A DNA stretch of 64,000 nt from Clostridium sp. AM30-24 (GCF_003480435.1 NZ_QUJB01000003.1:1-64000), one strand, 5' to 3'. Counted from the first letter of the stretch, positions 49,583 through 58,720 are shown. Made by a program: numbers and translations. The notes: a model not told the origin generated them from the letters alone.

Positions 49583-50563
49583 ATGAAGGGAGAGATCCTG
49601 AAGTTATTGAAGGAGACGGATGGCTATATTTCCGGACAGGAACTTTGTGAGAGGTTTGGCGTTTCAAGAACAGCGGTCTGGAAGGTCATTAACCAGTTAA
49701 AGGAAGAGGGCTATGAGATCGAGGCTGTTCGGAATAAGGGATATATTTTAAAGGGATCGGCAGATGTGCTCTCAAAGGAAGAACTGGAAAGCACGATCCA
49801 CACGAAATGGGCAGGAGCGAAGGTAGCGTTCTTTGAGGAGACTGTTTCCACGAACAATGAGATCAGGAGTCTTGCGGAACAGGGTGCGCCCCATGGAACT
49901 CTGGCGGTGGCAGAGCGGCAGCTCGGCGGAAAAGGCAGGAGAGGTCGTGTATGGACGTCCCCCGCAGGTGTGGGGATCTGGATGAGTATGCTTTTAAGAC
50001 CGCAGATCGATCCCATGGCGGCGTCCATGCTGACTCTTGTCATGGCACTTGCCACGAGAAAAGGAATTGAAAACGCAACGGGTCTGAGATCTGAGATCAA
50101 ATGGCCGAATGACCTTGTTCTGAATAAGAAGAAGATCTGTGGGATCCTGACAGAGATGAGCACGGAACTTATGGAGATTCAGTATGTGATACCGGGAACA
50201 GGAGTTAACGTCAATCAGACAGAATTTCCGGACGACATCAAGGCGACGGCAACCTCTCTGAGGATCGAGAGCGGAAAGATCCAGAAGAGAAGTGAGATCA
50301 TCGCGGCGATCATGGAAGCATTCGAGGGATACTATGACACCTTCATGAAGACGCGGGATATGTCCGGACTCATCGAGGAGTACAACGCGAACCTCGTAAA
50401 TCTCGGAAATGAGGTGTGCGTTTTGGATCCGGCAGGAGAGTACCGCGGCATCTCAGAGGGAATCAACAGGGAAGGCGCACTTCTGGTCCGCCTTTCCGAC
50501 GGCACATTAAAGGAGATCATCTCCGGGGAAGTTTCTGTCCGCGGAGTCTATGGATATGTATAA
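49583..50563 (+). CDS. birA: Biotin operon repressor / biotin-protein ligase BirA
   Basis: A 326-residue bifunctional protein. N-terminal winged helix (ISGQELCERFGVSRTAVWKVINQLKEEGYEIE), then the ligase domain with FFEETVSTNNEIRSLAEQ, GGKGRRGRVWTSPAGVGIWMSMLL and IKWPNDLVLNKKKICGIL, and a C-terminal SH3-like domain. It activates biotin to biotinyl-AMP, attaches it to carboxylases and represses biotin genes when unused. The DNA-binding form is present, so it probably regulates too. Its end is next to mutY. Confidence 0.95.
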   Translation: MKGEILKLLKETDGYISGQELCERFGVSRTAVWKVINQLKEEGYEIEAVRNKGYILKGSADVLSKEELESTIHTKWAGAKVAFFEETVSTNNEIRSLAEQGAPHGTLAVAERQLGGKGRRGRVWTSPAGVGIWMSMLLRPQIDPMAASMLTLVMALATRKGIENATGLRSEIKWPNDLVLNKKKICGILTEMSTELMEIQYVIPGTGVNVNQTEFPDDIKATATSLRIESGKIQKRSEIIAAIMEAFEGYYDTFMKTRDMSGLIEEYNANLVNLGNEVCVLDPAGEYRGISEGINREGALLVRLSDGTLKEIISGEVSVRGVYGYV

Positions 50564-50573
50564 GGAAGAAGAA

Positions 50574-51698
50574 ATGAATGTTTCGGGGGCGGATCTTTAT
50601 TCCGGCCTTCAGAAAATCTTTCCGGATGAGAGGAATCTCACCCTGACGGAGCGTCTGGAAGCCGCAGTGGGGCCGCTCCTTTCCTGGTATCGTGGGAATA
50701 AACGAGATCTCCCCTGGAGGGAGGATCGGAATGCTTACCGGATCTGGATTTCTGAGATCATGCTGCAGCAGACGAGGGTCGAAGCGGTAAAGCCTTACTT
50801 TGCGAGATTCATGGAGCATTTTCCTACTGTCGGGGCGTTAGCCGCGTGTGAGGAGGAGGAACTCTTTAAGTGCTGGGAAGGTCTCGGATATTACAGCAGG
50901 GCCAGAAATTTAAAAAAGGCTGCAAAGATCATCGTTTCAGAGTACGGCGGAAAACTTCCTGCGGATCACGCGGCTCTTCTTGCGCTTCCGGGAATCGGAA
51001 GCTACACGGCTGGTGCCATCGGATCCATCGCCTTCGGGCTTCCAGTCCCGGCAGTTGACGGAAATGTCCTGCGAGTCTTATCGAGAGTATCCGGAAGTTA
51101 CGAGGACGTCTTAAAACAGGCGGTAAAAAAGAAGACGGAAGCTGTGGTGGAGAAGGTCTTAAGGACACTCAAAAAGGATGAACCCGGGGACTTTAACCAG
51201 GCGCTCATTGAGACTGGGGCAATCGTATGTGTTCCGAACGGCGCGCCGCTCTGTGAATTTCCTTGTCCGTTCTATACGGTCTGTGAAGCAAGAAAAAGAA
51301 AACTGACCTCGGAGATTCCGGTAAAAACACCAAAAAAGAAGAGGAAAATAGAGGAAAAGACCGTATTATTAGTGGAATACGAGGACAAAATAGCCATTAG
51401 AAAGCGGGATGACATAGGACTTCTGGCATCGCTCTATGAATTTCCAAATCTCGAAGGAAAATGTTCAGAAAAAGAGGTGCTGGAGTATCTCGGAAATGAG
51501 GCAGTGGTGGAGAAAAGCCTGGCCGCAGCAAAGCATATTTTCAGTCATGTGGAGTGGCATATGAGCGGGTATCTGATCAGGGTAAAGGAAGAAATTCCGG
51601 GTATGCTGTTTGTGGACAGAGAAGAAATGAGAGAGAAATATCCGATACCGAACGCATTTGCGGCATACAGAAGCCTCTGGCAGCAGGATGAGAGGTAG
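50574..51698 (+). CDS. mutY: A/G-specific adenine glycosylase MutY
   Basis: A 374-residue DNA repair glycosylase that removes adenine opposite 8-oxoguanine. HhH-GPD fold with SEIMLQQTRVEAV (catalytic Glu), LPGIGSYTAGAIGSIAFG and VDGNVLRVLSR (catalytic Asp). The Fe-S loop CVPNGAPLCEFPCPFYTVC has Cys spacing 7-3-5, not the E. coli 6-2-5. The C-terminal NUDIX-like domain ends near HVEWHMSGYLIRV. ATG 50574 is preferred since AAGGAAG lies upstream; ATG 50550 and 50556 overlap birA. Confidence 0.93.
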   Translation: MNVSGADLYSGLQKIFPDERNLTLTERLEAAVGPLLSWYRGNKRDLPWREDRNAYRIWISEIMLQQTRVEAVKPYFARFMEHFPTVGALAACEEEELFKCWEGLGYYSRARNLKKAAKIIVSEYGGKLPADHAALLALPGIGSYTAGAIGSIAFGLPVPAVDGNVLRVLSRVSGSYEDVLKQAVKKKTEAVVEKVLRTLKKDEPGDFNQALIETGAIVCVPNGAPLCEFPCPFYTVCEARKRKLTSEIPVKTPKKKRKIEEKTVLLVEYEDKIAIRKRDDIGLLASLYEFPNLEGKCSEKEVLEYLGNEAVVEKSLAAAKHIFSHVEWHMSGYLIRVKEEIPGMLFVDREEMREKYPIPNAFAAYRSLWQQDER

Positions 51699-51781
51699 AG
51701 GGCATGACTGTGGGTTGCAGAAAAAAATGATATTTCTTACGATTACGGCGCACCGGGCGCCTTTTATGGAGCGTGATCACG

Positions 51782-52708
51782 ATGAAGAAAATGATATTTG
51801 TTTTTAATCCCCGTTCCGGGAAGGAAGCCATCAAAAACCAGCTGTCTGATATTCTCGGAATTTTCTGCCGGGCAGGATATCTGCCGGGCGTCTATGTGAC
51901 TCAGGAGGCGGGGGATGCGGCGAGGATCGCTGAGGAATACGGCAAAGATGTGGAGCTTTTCGTCTGCAGCGGTGGAGACGGAACCTTAAACAGTGTGATC
52001 TCCGGGATCATGAAACTGGAGAAACGCCCGGAGATCGGATATCTCCCGGCGGGTTCCACGAATGATTTCGCGAGAAGCTTAAAGATCCCGGCAAACCTCA
52101 CGAAGGCAGCAGAGGATGTGGTGAGCGGAAAGTCCTATGGTGTCGATATCGGAAAGTTCGGTAATGAGCGGTACTTTGTTTATATTGCGGCTTTTGGCGC
52201 TTTCACGGAGGTGTCCTACAGTACGCCTCAGGATATCAAAAATCTCCTTGGCCATCAGGCGTATATCCTGGAGTCCATCAAAGCCCTTGGAAATTTGAAG
52301 TCCTACAAGATGCATGTGGCGTGGGATCATGGCGAGGCGGACGGAGAATTTATCTTCGGTATGGTGACGAACACCACAAGCGTCGGCGGGTTCAGCGGAC
52401 TTGCACCGAAGGATGTCTCCTTCCACGATGGTCTGTTTGAGGGAGTGTTTATCCGGACGCCGAAGTCTCCGGTGGATCTCCCGAATATTCTAAGTGGTCT
52501 GCTCCTGTTCCCGGAGCAGGAAAACAAGGATGTGATCCGTGTGAAATCCTCGAAATTTACTGTGACGGCGGAGGAAGAGGTCCCGTGGGTACTTGACGGT
52601 GAGTTCGGGGGATCGGTGACTGAGGCGAGGATCGAAAATGTGAAGGAGGCAGTCACCTTAAGCTGCAGTCCGGAACCGGAAAAATGTGAGGAAAAGACGG
52701 AGAAATGA
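51782..52708 (+). CDS. Diacylglycerol kinase / YegS-family lipid kinase
   Basis: A 308-residue DAGK-catalytic-fold protein. [19 protein letters not shown] opens it, the nucleotide motif [16 protein letters not shown] lies near residue 60, [16 protein letters not shown] follows, and the C-terminal domain ends with [15 protein letters not shown]. DgkB recycles diacylglycerol; relatives act on other lipids. ATG 51782 has GGAG 10 bases upstream, and GTG 51773 is too close to it. It precedes rpoD by 136 bases including the rpoD promoter. Confidence 0.88.
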   Translation: MKKMIFVFNPRSGKEAIKNQLSDILGIFCRAGYLPGVYVTQEAGDAARIAEEYGKDVELFVCSGGDGTLNSVISGIMKLEKRPEIGYLPAGSTNDFARSLKIPANLTKAAEDVVSGKSYGVDIGKFGNERYFVYIAAFGAFTEVSYSTPQDIKNLLGHQAYILESIKALGNLKSYKMHVAWDHGEADGEFIFGMVTNTTSVGGFSGLAPKDVSFHDGLFEGVFIRTPKSPVDLPNILSGLLLFPEQENKDVIRVKSSKFTVTAEEEVPWVLDGEFGGSVTEARIENVKEAVTLSCSPEPEKCEEKTEK

Positions 52709-52752
52709 CGGTTGGACTGCAATAAATTCAACGAAAAAGCCAGAGAAAAAAG

Positions 52753-52781
52753 TTGAAAAATGTCGCAGGATAGTATATAAT
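52753..52781 (+). promoter_or_regulatory. rpoD promoter
   Basis: TTGAAA (52753-52758), 17-base spacer, consensus TATAAT (52776-52781), giving a leader of about 55 bases. The best sigma-A promoter in the window. Confidence 0.85.
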
Positions 52782-52844
52782 GAACTATTGTGGAGTATTT
52801 TGGTTAGCTCCAACCTGAAAACCAACCTGAAAGGACGTTATTCA

Positions 52845-53969
52845 GTGGAAAAAGAAGTATTTTTAGACAAACTTAAGAAACTTGTCGCGCTTGGTAAGTC
52901 AAAGCAGAACGCGCTTGACGCGACAGAGATCAACGACTTTTTTGCCGGTGATAACCTCGGACCGGAGCAGATGGATGAAATTTATAATTATCTGGAGCAC
53001 AGCAATATCGATGTTGTGCCGGTAATCGATGACGCAATGCTTGCGGATGATTCCATGCTTCTGGATGATCTTGATGATGACTACCGGGAGGAAAAGGACG
53101 GAGAGGACATTGACTTAGACGCGATCGATCTCTTAGAGGGTATCGGAACGGAGGATCCGGTCCGTATGTACTTAAAAGAGATCGGTACTGTGCCGCTTCT
53201 TTCTGCGGATGAGGAGCTTCGTCTCGCAAAGAGAAAGGCAGAGGGCGATGAGTCAGCAAAAGAGCGCCTGATCGAGGCTAACCTGCGTCTCGTGGTAAGT
53301 ATCGCAAAGCGTTATACCGGACGCGGAATGAGTTTCCTGGATCTTGTTCAGGAAGGAAACCTTGGTCTGATCAAGGGTGTTGAGAAGTTCGATTATACAA
53401 AAGGATATAAGTTAAGTACATATGCGACCTGGTGGATCCGCCAGTCCGTGACAAGAGCACTTGCAGATCAGGCGAGAACGATCCGTGTTCCGGTGCATAT
53501 GGTAGAGACGATTAACAAGATGTCAAAGATGCAGAGAAAGCTGACTCTGGAACTTGGTTATGAGCCGTCCGTGACAGAACTTGCGGAAGCGCTCGAGATG
53601 TCTGAGGACAAGGTGATGGAGATCATGCAGATCGCGAGAGAGCCAGCATCCTTAGAGACTCCGATCGGTGAGGAGGACGATTCCAACCTCGGCGATTTCG
53701 TTGCGGACAGCAACGCGGTGACTCCGGAAGGAAACGTGGAATCCGTAATGTTACGTGAGCACATCGACGCATTACTTGGTGATCTCAAAGAGAGAGAGCG
53801 TCAGGTCATCGTTCTTCGATTCGGTCTTGAAGACGGACATCCGAGAACTCTGGAAGAAGTTGGAAAAGAGTTCAACGTAACGAGAGAGCGTATCCGCCAG
53901 ATCGAGGCGAAAGCATTGAGAAAGCTCAGAAATCCGGTCCGCAGCAAACGGATCCGGGATTTCCTGTAA
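52845..53969 (+). CDS. rpoD: Primary sigma factor RpoD/SigA
   Basis: A 374-residue housekeeping sigma-70. Region 1.1 ([24 protein letters not shown]), 1.2 ([26 protein letters not shown]), 2 ([65 protein letters not shown]), 3, and 4 ([37 protein letters not shown]). The start is GTG 52845 with AAAGGA upstream; the longer frame from 52686 would include the promoter. Usually preceded by dnaG in Firmicutes, but here the lipid kinase lies before it. A terminator follows at 54040. Confidence 0.97.
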   Translation: MEKEVFLDKLKKLVALGKSKQNALDATEINDFFAGDNLGPEQMDEIYNYLEHSNIDVVPVIDDAMLADDSMLLDDLDDDYREEKDGEDIDLDAIDLLEGIGTEDPVRMYLKEIGTVPLLSADEELRLAKRKAEGDESAKERLIEANLRLVVSIAKRYTGRGMSFLDLVQEGNLGLIKGVEKFDYTKGYKLSTYATWWIRQSVTRALADQARTIRVPVHMVETINKMSKMQRKLTLELGYEPSVTELAEALEMSEDKVMEIMQIAREPASLETPIGEEDDSNLGDFVADSNAVTPEGNVESVMLREHIDALLGDLKERERQVIVLRFGLEDGHPRTLEEVGKEFNVTRERIRQIEAKALRKLRNPVRSKRIRDFL

Positions 53970-54039
53970 GACCGGGAAACGGATATTGGAAGCGGATCGT
54001 TGGGGACAGACTGAACGGATTCGGTGAAAATAGAAATGC

Positions 54040-54070
54040 AGGCAGCGGGAGAAGATCCGGCTGCCTTTTT
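54040..54070 (+). terminator. Intrinsic terminator after rpoD
   Basis: AGGCAGC (54040-54046) pairs with GCTGCCT (54060-54066), then TTTT. Confidence 0.8.
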
Positions 54071-54199
54071 CCGTTGCGGTCTTTTTGCCGATATCCTGTA
54101 ATGGTGAAGTGCCGGTGATGGCAACCGGGCAGAAGGCTGAGACAGAAGGAGACACAGGGGATTGAAGCATCGGGGCAGCATAGCCTGCCGGGAGATCAT

Positions 54200-54862
54200 A
54201 TGAATAAGAGAAATTATCAGAAGGAATTAGATAAAAAACTGGAAGAACTGCAGAAAGAGGGAAAGGTTCCCACTTTATTTCTACACAGCTGCTGTGCGCC
54301 CTGCAGCAGTTATGTTCTGGAATATCTTTCCAGATATTTTGAGATCACGGTATTTTATTATAATCCGAATATCTACCCGCCGTCGGAGTATGAGGAGCGG
54401 ACATCGGAGCAGGAACGTCTGATCCGGGAATTCAATGGAGAGTGGGAACAGGAGACAGACCGCCACCCGATCCATTTTGTGGCAGGAACCTATGTGCCCG
54501 ACGATTTCTATGCAGCGGCAAAAGGACTCGAGCAGGAGCCGGAAGGCGGCGCAAGATGTACGGAGTGCTTTAAACTCCGCCTTTCCGAGGCGGCGAGAGA
54601 GGCAAAAGCCGGCCACTTTGATTTCTTTACGACGACGCTTACGATCAGTCCCTTAAAGGATGCGGAGAGGTTAAACCGGATCGGGGAAGAGATGGAGCGC
54701 GAGTATGGCGTAAAGTTTCTGCCATCCGATTTCAAGAAGAGAAACGGATATAAAAGATCCACGGAGCTTTCCAGAGAACACGCGCTCTATCGTCAGAATT
54801 ACTGTGGCTGCGTGTTCTCAAAGAGGGAGTCGGAGGCGCGCTCAGCGGAGAGACCAGAATAA
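54200..54862 (+). CDS. queH: Epoxyqueuosine reductase QueH
   Basis: A 220-residue Fe-S enzyme performing the final step of queuosine synthesis in tRNA, the alternative to QueG. Signature LHSCCAPCSSYVLEYL near residue 30, FYYNPNIYPPSEYEER, CTECFKLRLSEAA, FTTTLTISPLKDAERLN and the late YCGCVFSKRES. GGGAG lies 7 bases before the ATG. Its 3' end overlaps the convergent MBL gene by 21 bases. Confidence 0.93.
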   Translation: MNKRNYQKELDKKLEELQKEGKVPTLFLHSCCAPCSSYVLEYLSRYFEITVFYYNPNIYPPSEYEERTSEQERLIREFNGEWEQETDRHPIHFVAGTYVPDDFYAAAKGLEQEPEGGARCTECFKLRLSEAAREAKAGHFDFFTTTLTISPLKDAERLNRIGEEMEREYGVKFLPSDFKKRNGYKRSTELSREHALYRQNYCGCVFSKRESEARSAERPE

Positions 54863-55846
54863 GATCCCGTCCTTCTCTGTCCGGGTGATCGACCCTGTCT
54901 CTGCCAGCCAGTCCAGACAGGAAAAGAGTTTCGGCCATGTATTGAGATAGGAGAAAAGATAGGAATAGCGGTAGGTCTGCATGCGCTGGACATAGAGCGC
55001 CTGATCAAGCTCTAAAAGAGTCATGGGGCGGCGGCTTTCTGCCAGAGCCAGCCGGAGCTGGGTGCAGCGTGTCTCATATTCGTCGATGATGCGGCAGGTC
55101 TCCTCACGGATCTCGGTGAATTCTCCGTAGTGTCCGGGGAGAAACCGGTAACCGGTATAATCGGCAGCCAGTACTTTAAGGGATGCAAAGTATTCAGCAA
55201 GGAGATGCTGGTCTTTTCCTGATGTGATGACGATGGGAGTAAGCCCCAGGATCACCTGATCAGCGCAGAAGAAAAGCTTTTTCTTCCTCTCCACGAGCCC
55301 ACACTGACCGGCTGTATGACCGTATAGGGGGACGATCTCGAAATCATAGCCGCCGCAGGAGAGCGTGTCCCTCGGCGAAATGGGGGTAAAGGGAAAATGA
55401 AAAGAAATGTTGTTTTCCCTTGCAAGTTGGTCAGCTCCGGTGTTGATTTCCTGCCAGGCATCGGGAGATAGTTCTTTTGTGACTCCGCATTCTCTGGTGT
55501 AGGAGCGGCGCATGGTGTTGTCCTCATAAAGACGATGGTAGCGGTCGGAACATTCGGAGATCTCCACGGGGTTCATGAAGGCCCGGGCACCGCGCTCTAT
55601 GAAAAGGGAGATGTATCCGCTGTGATCTGCATGATTGTGGGTCACAAAGATGTCGAGATCCCGATAGTCGATGGAAAGCTCTTTTAAGGCATGTTCCATC
55701 TCATTCAGGCACTCCGGAACTTTCCAGGATGTGTCGATCATGAGGCTGCGGCCATTTCCTTTTATAATATAGAGGTTTCTCGATGAGGTCCGCATGGCTT
55801 TATTGGTGAGAATGACTTTATATAGATTGGGAGCGAGTAGTTTCAT
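54842..55846 (-). CDS. MBL-fold metallo-hydrolase
   Basis: A 334-residue metallo-beta-lactamase-fold hydrolase. Zinc motif FVTHNHADHSGYISLF (HxHxDH) near residue 68, GHTAGQCGLV, FCADQVILGLTP and FLPGHYGEFTEI supply further metal ligands. The C-terminal 80 residues (ALYVQRMQTYRYSYLFSYLN) form a winged-helix-like region as in hydrolases of the LACTB2/GloB-like class. Substrate unknown. It converges on queH. Upstream of its start lies the divergent HPr promoter region. Confidence 0.9.
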   Translation of the reverse strand: MKLLAPNLYKVILTNKAMRTSSRNLYIIKGNGRSLMIDTSWKVPECLNEMEHALKELSIDYRDLDIFVTHNHADHSGYISLFIERGARAFMNPVEISECSDRYHRLYEDNTMRRSYTRECGVTKELSPDAWQEINTGADQLARENNISFHFPFTPISPRDTLSCGGYDFEIVPLYGHTAGQCGLVERKKKLFFCADQVILGLTPIVITSGKDQHLLAEYFASLKVLAADYTGYRFLPGHYGEFTEIREETCRIIDEYETRCTQLRLALAESRRPMTLLELDQALYVQRMQTYRYSYLFSYLNTWPKLFSCLDWLAETGSITRTEKDGILFWSLR

Positions 55847-55939
55847 TTCGTGGGAACTCCTTGAACGTGGTTTTTAAGGTAGATCGTTTTGATTTTATCC
55901 CGGGCTTTGTAAAATGTCAAATCATTCCGGAGCGTTTCG

Positions 55940-55968
55940 TTGACATCATGGGGTTTGTGGTATAAAAT
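55940..55968 (+). promoter_or_regulatory. Promoter of the HPr gene
   Basis: TTGACA (55940-55945), 17-base spacer, TAAAAT (55963-55968). The expected start, near 55975, falls in the target duplication of the MITE described next. Confidence 0.75.
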
Positions 55969-55980
55969 GAAAATGTTTAC

Positions 55981-56113
55981 GTAACTATTCAGTAGGTCTG
56001 CGCACATGCTGCGCTGATCGTAAGAACACATAGGATAGAAAGCAAAAATCCCATCAGCGAAGCTGATCTGGAATGGATTTTTGCTCGTGACTATGAAGGT
56101 ACTGAATAGTTAC
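55981..56113. mobile_element. MITE-like element in the HPr leader
   Basis: A 133-base non-coding element with perfect 14-base terminal inverted repeats (GTAACTATTCAGTA at 55981-55994; TACTGAATAGTTAC at 56100-56113). It is flanked by an 8-base direct repeat ATGTTTAC (55973-55980 and 56114-56121), a target-site duplication. Inside are nested stems: AGCAAAAATCC/GGATTTTTGCT (56041-56085) and ATCAGC/GCTGAT. With the promoter and flanks it accounts for the 298-base gap. Confidence 0.85.
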
Positions 56114-56144
56114 ATGTTTACAAACAAAATAGGAGGAACAGGTT

Positions 56145-56408
56145 ATGGTAGAAAGAAAAGTTACAGTCGTAAACCCGACAGGTCTTCATCTTCGCCCGGC
56201 GGGACTGCTCTGCCAGACATCCATGAAGTTCGATTCTAAAGTGATGATTTTTTATAAAGAAAAAGAAATCAATGCGAAGAGTGTGTTAAACGTAATGGCA
56301 TCCGGGATCCGGTGCGGCGATGAGATCACAGTACATTGTGATGGTCCGGACGAGAAAGAAGCCCTGGAGGCTGTATGTGACCTGATTGAGACAGGTTTAA
56401 AGGAGTAA
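56145..56408 (+). CDS. HPr-family phosphocarrier protein
   Basis: An 87-residue phosphocarrier of the sugar phosphotransferase system. The active-site histidine is in PTGLHLRPAGLL (residue about 15) and the regulatory serine in INAKSVLNVMA (about 46), so both PEP-dependent and HPr-kinase phosphorylation are possible, unlike Crh. AGGAGG lies 9 bases before the ATG. It is transcribed through the MITE hairpins. Placed apart from ptsI, so it may be a second HPr. Confidence 0.93.
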   Translation: MVERKVTVVNPTGLHLRPAGLLCQTSMKFDSKVMIFYKEKEINAKSVLNVMASGIRCGDEITVHCDGPDEKEALEAVCDLIETGLKE

Positions 56409-56511
56409 AAAGAAAAATAAGCAACGTGGCAGCATCAGGCTGCCATGGCTCCCGTCAAACTCACAGGTAGAGGATCTGGTGGGAGAATAAGTGATAGAAA
56501 GTGAGAGAATC

Positions 56512-57357
56512 ATGAGCGAAACAGCAGAAAATTGTACACATGACTGCGGAAGCTGTACTGCAAACTGCGGAAGCAGAACAAATGAGCCGCAGAGCTTCCT
56601 TGAGAAGTTAAATCCGGCGAGCTCTGTAAAGAAAGTGATCGGCGTTGTCAGCGGGAAAGGCGGTGTCGGAAAATCCTTAGTGACATCCCTGATGGCCTGC
56701 CGCATGCGCGCGACGGGTGCGAGAGTGGGAATCCTTGATGCAGATATCACAGGTCCGTCGATCCCGAGAGCCTTTGGGATCCATGATGGCGTGACAGTGA
56801 CTCCGGATGGAAAGCTCCTTGTCCCGGCGACTTCCTCCACTGGTGTTGAGGTGATCTCCTCCAATATGCTTCTGGAGAATGAGACAGATCCGGTGATCTG
56901 GCGTGGTCCGGTGATCGCAGGTGCAGTGAAACAGTTCTGGAGTGAGACACTCTGGCAGGATATCGACTATATGTTCGTAGATATGCCTCCGGGAACCGGC
57001 GATGTGCCGCTTACTGTATTTCAGTCTCTTCCGGTCAATGGAATCATCATCGTTACCTCCCCGCAGGAGCTTGTCTCCATGATCGTTGAGAAGGCGGTCA
57101 ACATGGCGAAGAAAATGAATGTTCCGATCCTCGGTCTTGTTGAGAATATGAGCTATCTCGAATGTCCGGACTGCGGAAAGAAGATTTCCGTATTCGGCGA
57201 GAGCCATATTGATGATGTCGCAAAGGAATACGGAATTCCGGTTCTCGCTCAGATCCCGATCCGTCCGGCGATCGCGAAAGCTGTCGACGAGGGAACGGTA
57301 GAGTATATAGAAGCAGACTTCTTAGACAATGCGGTGAAGGCAGTGAAGGAAGCTTAG
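56512..57357 (+). CDS. mrp: Mrp/NBP35-type Fe-S cluster carrier ATPase
   Basis: A 281-residue P-loop ATPase that carries Fe-S clusters. The N-terminus holds cysteines C-x3-C-x2-C-x3-C (CTHDCGSCTANC), as in NBP35-type proteins. Then VVSGKGGVGKSLVTSL (deviant Walker A), DADITGPSIPRAFG, DMPPGTGDVPLT and the metal-binding CPDC near residue 222. ATG 56512 is the annotation choice because relatives start MSE; GTG 56491 has the better ribosome site (GGGAGA) and would add seven residues. A terminator follows. Confidence 0.93.
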   Translation: MSETAENCTHDCGSCTANCGSRTNEPQSFLEKLNPASSVKKVIGVVSGKGGVGKSLVTSLMACRMRATGARVGILDADITGPSIPRAFGIHDGVTVTPDGKLLVPATSSTGVEVISSNMLLENETDPVIWRGPVIAGAVKQFWSETLWQDIDYMFVDMPPGTGDVPLTVFQSLPVNGIIIVTSPQELVSMIVEKAVNMAKKMNVPILGLVENMSYLECPDCGKKISVFGESHIDDVAKEYGIPVLAQIPIRPAIAKAVDEGTVEYIEADFLDNAVKAVKEA

Positions 57358-57387
57358 GAAAAGCAAAAAAATAAGGTATGATACACA

Positions 57388-57419
57388 GGGCAGCTAAGGA
57401 AATAGCTGCCCGTATTTTT
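57388..57419 (+). terminator. Intrinsic terminator after mrp
   Basis: GGGCAGCT (57388-57395) pairs with AGCTGCCC (57404-57411), then GTATTTTTG. Confidence 0.9.
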
Positions 57420-57420
57420 G

Positions 57421-57462
57421 GTGTAACAGGAAATTCCCTGTTACACCAAAGGCACATTCTTT
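57421..57462 (+). repeat. Dispersed palindromic repeat, short copy
   Basis: GTGTAACAGG pairs with CCTGTTACAC (57421-57446) around AAATTC. The following AAAGGCACATTCTTTTT matches the end of copy A. The inner GAGGAATTCC unit of copies A and B is missing. The rest of the 328-base gap before metN holds its promoter and a small hairpin only. Confidence 0.7.
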
Positions 57463-57598
57463 TTATGCAATCGAAAATCAAAGGGTTCAACCTGGTAAAT
57501 GACCACCACAGAAAGACAGATGAATGTCAGAGCCGGAAAAATTCATAAAAGACTCTCTGATATAGAAAAAACCTATAACGACTTATTTCTTATCTGTA

Positions 57599-57628
57599 TT
57601 GGACGGATCAGTGAAAACGTGATATCTT
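57599..57628 (+). promoter_or_regulatory. Possible metN promoter
   Basis: TTGGAC (57599-57604), 18-base spacer, TATCTT (57623-57628). No SAM riboswitch or T-box core is recognisable between it and metN. Confidence 0.35.
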
Positions 57629-57685
57629 ATTAGCACACACAGAAATTAGAAAATGTACGACTGGTACGTACATAGGAGGATAAAA

Positions 57686-58720
57686 TTGATTCAGTTAGAC
57701 CATATTACAAAGACCTTTGATACCGGCGCGGATAAAGTCCACGCGGTCTCCGATGTAACGCTCCATATCAAGAGCGGCGAGATCTTCGGTATCATCGGAT
57801 TCTCCGGAGCCGGAAAATCCACACTGGTGCGATGCATCAACCTGCTTGAGAGACCGACGAGCGGAACCGTCACCGTAGACGGAAAGGTCCTCACGGATCT
57901 TCCAGCAAAGGAATTGAGAGAGGCGAGAAAGAAGATCGGAATGATCTTCCAGCACTTTAACCTGATGCGTTCCAGAACGGTAGGAGAGAATGTCGCTTAC
58001 CCGTTAAAGGGAAGCGGGCTTACAAAACAGCAGATCAAGGCGAAAGTGAAGGAGCTTTTGGAGCTCGTTGATATCGCAGAGAAGGAAAATGCGTATCCGA
58101 GCCAGCTTTCCGGCGGACAGAAACAGAGAGTCGCGATCGCAAGGGCCCTTGCGAATGACCCGAAGGTTCTTCTCTGCGATGAGGCCACCAGCGCTCTGGA
58201 CCCGCAGACTACGGGGGCGATCTTACAGCTCTTAAAGCATTTAAATAAGAAGCTTGGAATCACTATCGTGATCATTACCCACGAGATGGCAGTTGTCAAG
58301 GAGATCTGTGACAGGGTTGCTGTTATGGAGCACGGAAATGTTGTTGAGGAAGGCGATGTGTTCTCGATCTTTGCGGCACCGAAGGCTGGTATCACGAGAG
58401 ATTTCATCCGCACAACTTCAAACCTTCAGAAGATCGAAAAACTGATCGAGGATAAGTCACCGCTTGTAGAATTAAAGCCGGGCGAGAAGATCCTTCGGTT
58501 GAACTATATTAAGAAAAATACATCGGAGGCATTGATTTCCGAGACTTCCAGAAAGTTCAACATCAACTTAAATATCATCTTTGCGGATCTGGAGATCGTT
58601 CAGGACGCGCCGATCGGCGGAACCGTAGCGATCGCCAGCGGCAGGAAAGAGGATATTGAGGGTGCAGTTGAATATCTGAAAGCAAAGAATGTAGGAGTGG
58701 AGGTGATTGAGAATGGCTGA
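57686..58720 (+). CDS. metN: Methionine ABC transporter ATPase MetN
   Basis: A 344-residue ABC ATPase with a C-terminal NIL ligand-sensing domain. Walker A GFSGAGKS, Q-loop FQHFNLM, signature LSGGQKQR, Walker B VLLCDEATSALD, switch His in ITHEM, and from about residue 265 the NIL domain (LRLNYIKKNTSEALISETSR) that inhibits transport when methionine is abundant. The start is TTG 57686: AGGAGG lies 6 bases before it. A 6-bp hairpin (TGTACG/CGTACA, 57654-57672) stands immediately before that site and could hinder translation. Overlaps metI by 8 bases. Confidence 0.94.
   Translation: MIQLDHITKTFDTGADKVHAVSDVTLHIKSGEIFGIIGFSGAGKSTLVRCINLLERPTSGTVTVDGKVLTDLPAKELREARKKIGMIFQHFNLMRSRTVGENVAYPLKGSGLTKQQIKAKVKELLELVDIAEKENAYPSQLSGGQKQRVAIARALANDPKVLLCDEATSALDPQTTGAILQLLKHLNKKLGITIVIITHEMAVVKEICDRVAVMEHGNVVEEGDVFSIFAAPKAGITRDFIRTTSNLQKIEKLIEDKSPLVELKPGEKILRLNYIKKNTSEALISETSRKFNINLNIIFADLEIVQDAPIGGTVAIASGRKEDIEGAVEYLKAKNVGVEVIENG

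Noticed and set aside
54076..54180. Cobalamin or preQ1 riboswitch before queH
   Set aside because: GCCGGTGATGGCAACCGGGC and AGACAGAAGGAGACAC loosely recall riboswitch boxes, but the conserved core order of either class is absent and no terminator or ribosome-site switch can be drawn.
57447..57685. SAM riboswitch or T-box upstream of metN
   Set aside because: Looked for the SAM-I kink-turn and GGCAACC box and the T-box GGGTGG element; neither is present.
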